The notes beneath the pieces were generated by a model that did no database searches, was not told the origin of the DNA, and was given only the letters and a program-made list of their open reading frames with translations. Positions 1 to 5,769 of a stretch of DNA of 5,769 bases are shown one piece after another (the stretch's first letter is position 1; every line of letters starts with the position of its first letter). Where the stretch lies: the NCBI GenBank assembly GCA_024277475.1, contig JAJRVC010000471.1:1-5769 (forward strand), given 5' to 3'. Position numbers and translations under genes: made by a program. The DNA comes from Deltaproteobacteria bacterium. GTDB taxonomy: Bacteria; Desulfobacterota; Desulfobacteria; Desulfobacterales; JAFDCJ01.

Positions 1-1
1 C

Positions 2-1255
2 GCCAAGGATGTGGATATTGTGATTGTCGAGATTGGCGGTACCATCGGCGATATTGAGAGCCTGCCGTTTCTGGAAGCCATCCTGCAGTTCAAAGTTGAT
101 GCAGGCAAAGACAATACCTTGTACATTCATTTGACCCTCGTACCGTATATTCGCACCGCCGGGGAGGTGAAAACAAAGCCCACCCAGCACAGCGTAAAAG
201 AGCTGCGCAGCATTGGGATTCAACCTGATATTCTTCTGTGCCGTACCGCCCAGTATCTGTCCAGAGAAATCAAAGCTAAAATTTCCCTTTTTTGCAATGT
301 CGGTGTCGATGCGGTGGTAACTGCCAAAGATGTGGAATGTATTTACGAAGTCCCACTGGTGTATCATAAAGAAGGATTGGATGACAAGATTGTAGAATTG
401 CTTAATATCTGGACCCGGGCACCCAGGCTTGAAGCCTGGGAGGAGTTGGTTCGGAAAATTCAGACGACCCAACAATCCGTGACGATCGCTATTGTCGGAA
501 AATATGTCAATCTCACCGAATCTTATAAAAGCCTGAACGAAGCCCTCTACCATGGTGGAGTTGCCAACGATTGTAAGGTAAATCTGATATTCGTTGACTC
601 AGAGAAAATAGAAGATGGGACTTGCAGCCAGATGCTGGCCGATGCCGACGGTATCCTGGTACCTGGCGGTTTCGGCAACCGTGGTATTGAAGGCAAGATA
701 CGCTCCGCAAATTATGGCCGGGTAAATAAGATACCCTATTTCGGTATATGCCTGGGAATGCAGCTTGCGGTGGTTGAGTTTGCGCGCAACGTGGCAGGTT
801 TGAAGGATGCCCATAGTTCGGAGTTCAATGAATTTACACCGGATGCAGTGATTTATCTGATGCTGGAGTGGTTTGACCAGAAAAGCGGCACCGTCCAACG
901 GCGGGATGAGTCCTCCGACAAAGGGGCCACCATGCGTCTGGGCGCTTATCCCTGTCATTTAACCAAAGACACCTTGGCTTACCAGGCATACGGAGTGGAA
1001 AAAATATCTGAGCGTCACCGCCACCGGTACGAATTCAACAATGATTATAAATCGTTGCTGGTCGAAAAGGGGCTGGTGGTCAGCGGCAGCTCGCCCACCG
1101 GTGATCTGGTGGAAATTGTTGAAATTAAGGACCATCCCTGGTTTCTTGGGTGCCAGTTCCATCCGGAGTTCAAATCGCGTCCGATGGATGCGCATCCACT
1201 TTTCAGAGATTTTATCAGAGCGGCATTGGAATATTCGAAAAAGAAGGGGAGTTAA
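2..1255 (+). CDS. pyrG: CTP synthase, 5'-truncated by the window edge
   Basis: CTP synthase makes CTP from UTP, ATP and glutamine in the cytosol, the last step of de novo pyrimidine nucleotide synthesis. The reading frame is open from base 2 (codons for A-K-D before the GTG at 11), so that GTG is internal. By alignment from memory with the ~545-residue E. coli enzyme, about 130 N-terminal residues, including the ATP P-loop, lie outside. Numbering from the GTG codon, the synthetase domain shows [14 protein letters not shown] (7-20) and the nucleotide-site segment [13 protein letters not shown] (54-66). The class I glutamine amidotransferase domain shows the oxyanion segment VPGGFGNRG (217-225), the nucleophile Cys247 in GICLGMQ, and His384/Glu386 in CQFHPEF; the triad is therefore complete. 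The gene ends with tandem stops TAA-TAG (1253-1258). It converges on the selenoprotein gene and has no visible functional link to it. Identification is very secure. Confidence 0.97.
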   Translation, partial: AKDVDIVIVEIGGTIGDIESLPFLEAILQFKVDAGKDNTLYIHLTLVPYIRTAGEVKTKPTQHSVKELRSIGIQPDILLCRTAQYLSREIKAKISLFCNVGVDAVVTAKDVECIYEVPLVYHKEGLDDKIVELLNIWTRAPRLEAWEELVRKIQTTQQSVTIAIVGKYVNLTESYKSLNEALYHGGVANDCKVNLIFVDSEKIEDGTCSQMLADADGILVPGGFGNRGIEGKIRSANYGRVNKIPYFGICLGMQLAVVEFARNVAGLKDAHSSEFNEFTPDAVIYLMLEWFDQKSGTVQRRDESSDKGATMRLGAYPCHLTKDTLAYQAYGVEKISERHRHRYEFNNDYKSLLVEKGLVVSGSSPTGDLVEIVEIKDHPWFLGCQFHPEFKSRPMDAHPLFRDFIRAALEYSKKKGS

Positions 1256-1446
1256 TAGGAATTCAGAAGCAGACCGCGTACCCTGTTCTATGTCGGAGAA
1301 TAAATCTGATTTTGTAACTACCTAACCTGGATAAACCGGAATTGACGATTCAATATTCATTCAGAAATATTCAATCATTTGAAGAAAACGAAAATTTTTC
1401 AATACAATTTTTTACCACAAAATGCATAAAAATAATTCATAAGCGC
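1256..1446. other. AT-rich gap between converging genes, no clear terminator
   Basis: This 191-nt stretch separates the ends of pyrG (+) and the selenoprotein gene (-). I see no convincing ORF and no GC-rich hairpin followed by a T-run on either strand. It becomes strongly AT-rich from about 1346. AATATTCA occurs twice, at 1352-1359 and 1366-1373, within an imperfect palindrome (about 1349-1376). Termination of both genes may occur here by a mechanism I cannot see. Confidence 0.5.
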
Positions 1447-2310
1447 CTATTGAGCAGTTTCCTTTTGTTTTTTCAGTTCCCTTGCGATGACCGCCTCCAT
1501 GCTTTTTATGCTGTGGTCTCGTAGTTTTTTACCGTTTATAAATATCGTGGGCGTTCCTTTCACCCCTAGACGGATACCTTCCTCGTAATCCTGTCGGATG
1601 TGCTCTGTGATGGCGGGATTCTTCTGATGTTCTTTAAATTTAGTTTCATCCAGACCCAGTAGCCCAACGATTTCCTTGATTTTTCGGTCGTTGAGACGGT
1701 CATAATTACGAAAAAGCATGTCGTGAAATTCCCAGAATTTCCCCGGGGGTTCGGCTGCCAATGCCGCCACAGCGGCTTTAAGTGCATACTTGTGACTTCT
1801 GATCGGAAAGCTTTTAAAAACCAGTTTTACCTTATCGGGGTATTCAATGAGCAACTGCTCAAGTTGAGGCACCAGCCCCGCGCAGTAACCTCATTGAAAG
1901 TCACTGAACACCACAATGACCACCGGGGCTTCAGGAGGGCCTTTAGCGGGAGAACCCAGCACATTAATTTCATGGATAAAGTCAAGATTGATAATTTCCA
2001 CTGTCTTATTTTTCCGACTGGCGGCAAATAGCCTTTCTGCGCGCGGGCCGATCTCAATTTTATCAATATGAGAGCCGAGCACGACGGTATCCGTCAGGTT
2101 TCCAATCCGGTCGTAGATCAGAACGTTGCCGTTGTCGGTGAGAACAAAGGTCAGGTTGCCGTCTTGGGAGATCACCACATCAACAGGTATCCCGTCGGTT
2201 GTCAATGTTTTCTGAAGGTTAGTTTCAACAGCGGCAAAGACCCAGGATGCAGCTGTTAACACTGTAAAAAATACCGGGATCAGACTAAATTTTGCGAATG
2301 TCAAGATCAT
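1447..2310 (-). CDS. Exported DsbA-type thioredoxin-fold selenoprotein, active site U-G-Y-C
   Basis: One 287-residue protein is read if the in-frame TGA at 1893-1891 is decoded as selenocysteine (Sec140). Residues 1-26 look like a signal peptide (Lys7, a hydrophobic core, then V-F-A before A27), so it should act in the periplasm. Residues ~36-116 carry two short beta-propeller-like repeats (GIPVDVVISQDGNLTFVLT; KNKTVEIINLD). Residues ~128-285 are a DsbA-type domain: VVIVVFSDFQ leads into U140-G141-Y142-C143, then the helical insert with KFWEFHDMLF, and the cis-proline loop GTPT (Pro254) before IFING. Relatives normally have F-S-D-F-Q-C-P-Y-C, so UGA replaces the attacking Cys. Both halves share one frame with no other lesion. 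The ATG is supported by AGGAG 7 nt upstream. It follows the sigma-54 regulator by 13 nt. The likely role is thiol-disulfide exchange or reduction; the substrate is unknown. The alternatives are a nonsense mutation or a sequencing error. Confidence 0.88.
1866..1879 (-). promoter_or_regulatory. bSECIS-like hairpin just after the UGA codon
   Basis: Counting the U of UGA as 1, mRNA bases 15-19 (GGGGC) pair with 24-28 (GCCUC), four Watson-Crick pairs and one G-U, closing a UGGU loop at 20-23. The loop holds Gs and sits at nearly the same distance as the apical loop of the E. coli fdhF SECIS. Bacterial SECIS elements lie inside the coding region shortly after the UGA and bind SelB. Two competing folds are visible: UGAGG (1-5) with CCUCA (25-29), and a second 5-bp hairpin UGAGC-AGUU-GCUCA at 33-46 (plus-strand 1848-1861). 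The pairing was done by hand, with no energy computed. Confidence 0.62.
1891..1893 (-). other. In-frame UGA, predicted selenocysteine codon
   Basis: On the - strand the codons read TTC AGT GAC TTT CAA TGA GGT TAC TGC (F-S-D-F-Q-stop-G-Y-C). The UGA takes the place of the N-terminal, nucleophilic Cys of the CxxC motif, with the resolving Cys three codons on. No frame change is needed to continue for 147 more codons of good DsbA-type sequence. Replacement of exactly the catalytic Cys is the classic signature of bacterial selenoproteins. Decoding would need selA, selB, selC and selD elsewhere in the genome; these are not in this window. Confidence 0.87.
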
Positions 2311-2317
2311 TCCAGCA

Positions 2318-2322
2318 CTCCT
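2318..2322 (-). promoter_or_regulatory. Ribosome binding site of the selenoprotein gene
   Basis: AGGAG stands 7 nt before the ATG at 2310 and lies in the 13-nt gap after the regulator's TAA (2326-2324). This strong site fixes the start and supports translation coupled to the preceding gene. Confidence 0.8.
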
Positions 2323-2323
2323 G

Positions 2324-3820
2324 TTAGGTTATACCGTATTTAGTGATTAATCGTGATAGATAAGTTCGTTGAATTTTCATTTTTTTTGCTGCCATACTCC
2401 GGTTACCTTCAGTGTGCCTGAGGTTTATGACAATAAATTCTTTCTTAAACATGTCGGTGGCCTCTTTCAATGACAATCCCACTTCTAAACCAGGATATTG
2501 GGGTGTGCAGGCAAACGTTGGAAGATCCTCGGGCAAAATTTGCTTGCCGTTGCCCATGACAACCGCCCTTTCCAGGGCATTTTTCATTTCCCTGACATTA
2601 CCGGGCCAGTCATATTCAACTATGAGATCCATAGCCTCTTTAGATATAACTAAATTCGACGTCCCCCGCTCCTTTCTAAAGATATCTAAAAAATGTTCGG
2701 CCAGCAACACGATGTCTTCTCTACGTTCTCTTAAAGGAGGCATATGAATCTGAACCACATTTATGCGGTAATACAGATCCTCGCGGAATTTTCCCTGAGC
2801 TACATCCTCTTCTATATTTCGGTTGGTGGCCGATATTACACGCACATCCACGGGAATTGCTTTATTTCCTCCCACCCGGTAAAAGACGCCGTCCTGTAAA
2901 ATGCGCAGGAGTTTGGATTGCATGCCGGGGCTCATTTCTCCGATTTCATCCAAAAAAATAGTGCCCCCGTCGGCCAGTTCAAATTTGCCGATTTTTCGAG
3001 CAACTGCGCCGGTGTAGGCCCCCTTTTCATGACCGAACAACTCATCTTCGAGCAACGTTTCCGGCAAAGCGGCACAATTGAGTACGATCATGGGTTCATC
3101 TTTTCGGGGGCCAACCCGATGGATTAACCGGGCCAACAGTTCTTTGCCGGTTCCGCTTTCTCCCAAAAGCAGGGTGGTGGATTTAGAATTGGCGACTTTG
3201 AGAGCATCGGAGATGACTTTGCGCAGTGCCTTGCTTTCACCTACTATTTCATACTTACTCCGCAATTCATTTTTCAGATCTTTGATTTCTTTTTTATCGT
3301 GCTCGATTTTGCGGGCATTACCGATGGCTCGGGCGGCCAGATCGGCAAAAACGGACAATATCTTTAAATCCTCTTTCCGAATCGCGTTGCCGTCAGCCTT
3401 GTCGATAATTTCAACCACACCGATGGTTTCGCCATTGATCTTCATCGGTACACAGGCAATGGACTGGGTTTTAAACCCGATGGATTCACTGATTTCTTTA
3501 TACCAGCGCGGATCTTTGGCCACGTCCGGGATCAAAAGCGATTCCCCCGTCTGGGCGACATGACCGGCGATGCCCTGTCCGAGATCAATTTCAAACTGTT
3601 TGATATCGGTTCCTTTTGCACCGGTGGCCACTTTAAAATAAAGCTTTTGGGTTTTGCGGTCGAGCAGTAAAAGGGAGCTGGCCTTGGCATCCATCATCCG
3701 GGTGGCGGTTTCGATAATAAGTTCAAGAAGCTGGTCAAGATCCTGGACGGAGGAGACCCAGGCGGAGATCTCGTTGATATGATCGATGGAGGCATTAATA
3801 TTGGTGTAGCTGTTATCCAT
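2324..3820 (-). CDS. GAF-domain sigma-54-dependent transcriptional activator
   Basis: This 498-residue bacterial enhancer-binding protein uses ATP hydrolysis to let RNA polymerase with sigma-54 open its promoters. Domains in order: an N-terminal GAF sensor (~15-167, with GQGIAGHVAQTGESLLIPD and IACVPMKINGETIGVVEIID), a charged, probably coiled-coil linker (~168-192), and an AAA+ domain (~193-420). The AAA+ domain has Walker A GESGTGKE (220-227), the sigma-54 contact loop GAYTGA (267-272, a Tyr form of GAFTGA), Walker B GTIFLDE (286-292), Arg346 and Arg352 in the arginine-finger region, and WPGNVRE (405-411). A Fis-type helix-turn-helix closes the protein (~472-495). There is no response-regulator receiver domain, so it probably responds to a small ligand or redox signal through GAF, as FhlA, NorR and NifA do; the ligand cannot be told from sequence. 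All key residues are present. AAGGA 9 nt before the ATG supports the start. It is the promoter-proximal partner of the selenoprotein gene. Confidence 0.95.
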   Translation of the reverse strand: MDNSYTNINASIDHINEISAWVSSVQDLDQLLELIIETATRMMDAKASSLLLLDRKTQKLYFKVATGAKGTDIKQFEIDLGQGIAGHVAQTGESLLIPDVAKDPRWYKEISESIGFKTQSIACVPMKINGETIGVVEIIDKADGNAIRKEDLKILSVFADLAARAIGNARKIEHDKKEIKDLKNELRSKYEIVGESKALRKVISDALKVANSKSTTLLLGESGTGKELLARLIHRVGPRKDEPMIVLNCAALPETLLEDELFGHEKGAYTGAVARKIGKFELADGGTIFLDEIGEMSPGMQSKLLRILQDGVFYRVGGNKAIPVDVRVISATNRNIEEDVAQGKFREDLYYRINVVQIHMPPLRERREDIVLLAEHFLDIFRKERGTSNLVISKEAMDLIVEYDWPGNVREMKNALERAVVMGNGKQILPEDLPTFACTPQYPGLEVGLSLKEATDMFKKEFIVINLRHTEGNRSMAAKKMKIQRTYLSRLITKYGIT

Positions 3821-3829
3821 TTACATACA

Positions 3830-3834
3830 TCCTT
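3830..3834 (-). promoter_or_regulatory. Ribosome binding site of the sigma-54 activator gene
   Basis: AAGGA lies 9 nt before the ATG at 3820, a slightly long but workable spacing, and it supports this start over downstream Met codons. Confidence 0.6.
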
Positions 3835-3873
3835 ATTTTTTTATCAGAGTTCGTCGGTACCCGGCCGGCAGGA

Positions 3874-3890
3874 TTGCGAAATATACGCAA
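3874..3890. repeat. Short dyad TTGCG-N7-CGCAA
   Basis: A perfect 5-bp inverted repeat with a 7-nt AT spacer lies about 55-70 nt before the activator start. It could be a small operator or a leader hairpin. It is short enough to be chance. Confidence 0.35.
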
Positions 3891-3907
3891 CCCATCATTT
3901 TATACGG

Positions 3908-3949
3908 TCCAATAAGAAGATGGTCGTAAAAATAGTGTTATTCCAATAA
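3908..3949. repeat. Repeated 8-mer TCCAATAA (TTATTGGA on the - strand)
   Basis: The same 8 bases occur at 3908-3915 and 3942-3949 in the same orientation, 34 bp apart, upstream of the activator gene. Paired sites like this can be protein binding sites, but no known motif is matched and the AT-rich setting makes chance possible. Confidence 0.25.
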
Positions 3950-4050
3950 ATTGTAGAAACCCCGATACATCTAATTACAATCTGATAACTGGTATGGGAG
4001 GAATTTGTACGTTTTGGAATCCGCATGAAAAAGGAACGAATTTTCACTAT

Positions 4051-4089
4051 AGTTGACATCTTATAACGATAAACATTCAGATGTCAACT
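4051..4089. repeat. Perfect 11-bp inverted repeat, AGTTGACATCT arms
   Basis: The left arm AGTTGACATCT (4051-4061) and right arm AGATGTCAACT (4079-4089) are exact reverse complements around a 17-nt AT-rich centre. It lies 40-78 nt past the stop of the GlmS-like gene. A T-run follows it on the + strand only, where no gene is transcribed into it, so it is a poor fit to an intrinsic terminator of the - strand gene. With a promoter-like pair inside it, it looks more like an operator for a dimeric regulator. A hairpin in the RNA remains possible. Confidence 0.75.
4060..4087 (-). promoter_or_regulatory. Candidate sigma-70-type promoter for the activator gene
   Basis: On the - strand a consensus -35 box TTGACA (4087-4082) is followed after 16 nt by TATAAG (4065-4060); the overlapping TAAGAT gives an 18-nt spacing. 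Transcription would start near 4053, leaving a leader of roughly 230 nt before the activator ATG. The -35 box lies in one arm of the 11-bp inverted repeat and the -10 box touches the other, so a protein bound to the repeat would cover the promoter. Confidence 0.45.
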
Positions 4090-4128
4090 TTTTGACAACA
4101 TTTCTGTGGGGGCAATCGTTGAGTTTGC

Positions 4129-5769
4129 TTATATCCCTCCATTTTGCCGGGATACAATAAAATCAGCTGTTTTTTCAGCCGATCGGCCAAAAAGTTCTTC
4201 AATTTCAAGGAAATCGAGAAAATTATCTTGCCAGGTAATGCTGTTTTCCTGCACGATATTTTTTATGTGCTCGTATTTGCCACCCAGTGCTTTAATCCGG
4301 GTATCAAGGGTAATGTCCTGTCGAAAAGATACATGCAGCAACAATAAATATTCAATTCTGTTCGGACTGGTGTCAGAAGTGGTCAAAATGGGAATGATGA
4401 TGATACTGCGTTCATCCTTGCGGCCTTTGCCGATGTAGACATTTCCCTGCCTTACGATAATGCGTTTGGTTCCTTTCAAACGGTTGTCCGTTTCAACCCG
4501 GGACGTCACGTCGGCAATATCCCCCCGTTTTTTAATGACCTCAATAGTGGTGTCTTCAGAGGGTTCACCGAGAACACTCAAACCGTCAATACGGTAAAGA
4601 GTGGATCCCTCGATTTGTCCGATGATACCCTGCAGATTTTTTAACACAATAATATTCATGTTGGTCAGCTGGGAAATTGCAAGGTTCTCAATGCTTAGGG
4701 CATCAAACAGGATACCCTCGATGCGTTCGCTGATCCGGCTGGTTCCCACTGTGACGGTCTTGGCCTGGTGCTTGATGGCATCCACCGGCCGCGCCATGGT
4801 GCTGATTCCAGTCGCCAGGCAGTTGAAGAACGTGTTAAGCATATTTACTGCCGTGCCTTTTTTGTTAAAATCGAGATCAAAATCCGATACCGGCAGCCGG
4901 CCGGATAAATATTTGAGTAGCAGAGTCAGGTCGGACACGACATCAAATCCTATTGTGACGGGAAATTGATTGGCAGCCCGTTTTTTTCTGAATTTGTTGT
5001 AAAATTCAGCAATTTTTTCCCGGAAGGGTTTTTCGAGGATGATTTCGTATACATCCAGGCCCCGGGCGGTATATTCTTCAATGGTATTTTTAATTTCATC
5101 CTGAAACCCATACAAGAAGCGGGAACCCTCATTGATGGATAGAGCCGCATAATACCCCCATATATGGCCCACCAGAGTGTTAAGGATGGGAGCGAAATGT
5201 TCGCTGACGCGGGGCACATAGAATACGGTATCGGCATAGGGCGTGAAACGATTCTCGCCTTGATTTGCAATAACGATGGGGACGGCCTTGTGTGCCTTGA
5301 ATATGGCGGTGTCCTTTATGATATCGCCAATCACCGTGCTCCGTGTACCGGCGGCACAGACAAGGATCAACGGCTCTGAGGATAAATCGATGTGTTTTTT
5401 GTCCTCCACAAAATCCGACGAAATTGTTTTATAGCAAAGTTCACTAAGTTTGATGCGTATTTCATCAGCCGAAGCCTTATTCGGACCACTGCCCACCACA
5501 GCCCAGTAAGTTTTGGTGACGGCAAGCTTTGTGGCCGAGTTCTTGATAGCATTGCTGGTAGATAATATTTGCCGCATATGAGAAGGCAGTGCAAGCAGTT
5601 GCTCTATTTCAGCGCTAATAAAATCAGAATTTCTGCTTTTTTTCAGGGCAGCAATATAAAGCCCCAGGATGGCACCCGCAACGATCTGGGAATAAAATGC
5701 TTTGGTGGAAGCTACGGACATTTCAACATCGCGGCCGGTACTTGTGTACATGACGCCGTCGACTTTAAA
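4129..5769 (-). CDS. GlmS-like double-SIS isomerase with insert and C-terminal extension, 5'-truncated
   Basis: The frame is open to the right edge (codons for F-K-V-D-G-V before the ATG at 5751), so the start is outside. Counting from that ATG there are 540 residues. The first SIS domain ends with VASTKAF (13-19). The second (~80-210) carries equivalents of the E. coli GlmS isomerase residues at identical spacing: Glu97, Lys101, Glu104 and His120 for E481, K485, E488 and H504. The C-tail motif of GlmS, A-K-S-V-T-V, appears as A330-K331-T-V-T-V. In E. coli this lysine lies 99 residues after the histidine; here it lies 211 after, so about 110 residues (~212-320) are inserted. GlmS ends just after that motif, whereas this protein runs ~200 residues further with no domain I recognise. 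GlmS turns fructose-6-phosphate and glutamine into glucosamine-6-phosphate in the cytosol. The glutaminase domain, if present, lies beyond the edge, so a pure sugar isomerase or a divergent paralogue is possible. Confidence 0.8.
   Translation of the reverse strand, partial: FKVDGVMYTSTGRDVEMSVASTKAFYSQIVAGAILGLYIAALKKSRNSDFISAEIEQLLALPSHMRQILSTSNAIKNSATKLAVTKTYWAVVGSGPNKASADEIRIKLSELCYKTISSDFVEDKKHIDLSSEPLILVCAAGTRSTVIGDIIKDTAIFKAHKAVPIVIANQGENRFTPYADTVFYVPRVSEHFAPILNTLVGHIWGYYAALSINEGSRFLYGFQDEIKNTIEEYTARGLDVYEIILEKPFREKIAEFYNKFRKKRAANQFPVTIGFDVVSDLTLLLKYLSGRLPVSDFDLDFNKKGTAVNMLNTFFNCLATGISTMARPVDAIKHQAKTVTVGTSRISERIEGILFDALSIENLAISQLTNMNIIVLKNLQGIIGQIEGSTLYRIDGLSVLGEPSEDTTIEVIKKRGDIADVTSRVETDNRLKGTKRIIVRQGNVYIGKGRKDERSIIIIPILTTSDTSPNRIEYLLLLHVSFRQDITLDTRIKALGGKYEHIKNIVQENSITWQDNFLDFLEIEELFGRSAEKTADFIVSRQNGGI

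Larger units (their letters stand above)
3821..4128. other. 308-nt regulatory gap upstream of the activator gene
   Basis: This is the non-coding stretch between the end of the GlmS-like gene and the start of the sigma-54 activator, both on the - strand. It holds a perfect 11-bp inverted repeat with promoter-like boxes (4051-4089), a TTGCG/CGCAA dyad (3874-3890), a repeated TTATTGGA motif, and the ribosome binding site. I see no tRNA, no recognisable riboswitch, no sigma-54 -24/-12 promoter (GG-N10-GC with the expected context), and no convincing small protein gene. Confidence 0.6.

Noticed and set aside
11..13. GTG at 11 as the start of CTP synthase
   Set aside because: The conserved sequence runs through it with an open frame to the window edge, and about 130 family residues are missing upstream.
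1447..1872. A separate 141-residue gene starting with GTG at 1872
   Set aside because: There is no ribosome binding site before that GTG, it would lack the active site, and its frame continues upstream through the UGA into the preceding ORF. It is the C-terminal part of the selenoprotein.
1891..2310. Pseudogene or premature stop in a DsbA-type gene
   Set aside because: The stop is UGA, not UAA or UAG, lies exactly at the catalytic Cys, is followed by a SECIS-like hairpin, and no other damage is seen in either half. It cannot be fully excluded without the genome's sel genes.
3078..3563. 161-residue + strand ORF opposite the activator gene
   Set aside because: It lies antisense to the well-supported GAF/AAA+ gene and its translation has no family-like features. 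Other overlapping ORFs opposite pyrG and the GlmS-like gene were dropped for the same reason.
4025..4066. Small + strand ORF (13 codons, ATG at 4025) in the gap before the inverted repeat
   Set aside because: It has no well-spaced ribosome site and no promoter; the GGAGG at about 3996-4001 is too far away, and the length is at chance level.
4051..4093. Intrinsic terminator of the GlmS-like gene
   Set aside because: The T-run follows the hairpin on the + strand; on the - strand, where the gene is transcribed, the run precedes it. The loop of 17 nt and AT-rich stem also fit poorly.
1..5769. CRISPR array, insertion sequence, tRNA or rRNA
   Set aside because: I found no regularly spaced repeats, transposase-like reading frame with terminal repeats, or tRNA/rRNA-like sequence by eye on either strand.

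Overview
The window is 5.8 kb of bacterial chromosome with four genes: one on the + strand, cut by the left edge, and three on the - strand, the last cut by the right edge. Several traits together suggest a strictly anaerobic member of the Desulfobacterota (old Deltaproteobacteria, Desulfobacteraceae-like). These are an in-frame UGA at a catalytic position of a redox protein, a GAF/sigma-54 activator, and Desulfobacterota-like sequences for the DsbA-type and SIS proteins. This placement is an inference from gene content; no rRNA is present to confirm it.

Layout. Positions 2-1255 (+) hold the 3' three quarters of pyrG (CTP synthase). Positions 1256-1446 are an AT-rich gap between converging genes. 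Positions 1447-2310 (-) encode an exported thioredoxin-fold (DsbA-type) protein of 287 residues. Standard translation would break it in two at a UGA (1893-1891). That UGA lies exactly where the first Cys of the CxxC active site belongs, giving U-G-Y-C, and it is followed at the expected distance by a GC-rich hairpin with a UGGU loop. I read it as one intact selenoprotein gene. Positions 2324-3820 (-) encode a GAF / AAA+ sigma-54 activator / Fis-type HTH regulator whose stop codon lies 13 nt before the selenoprotein start, so the two are very probably co-transcribed. Positions 3821-4128 are a 308-nt regulatory gap with a perfect 11-bp inverted repeat that contains a sigma-70-like promoter. Positions 4129-5769 (-) hold the 3' part of a GlmS-like double-SIS isomerase gene. 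Its catalytic residues are preserved, but it has an insertion of about 110 residues before the catalytic lysine and a C-terminal extension of about 200 residues.

How they may work together. pyrG (nucleotide synthesis) and the GlmS-like gene (amino-sugar synthesis) are metabolic flanks. The regulator-selenoprotein pair forms a compact unit: a cytosolic sensor-activator and a periplasmic selenium-dependent thiol oxidoreductase. The most interesting content is the selenoprotein, which automated annotation would likely split or call a pseudogene, and the expanded GlmS-like protein.
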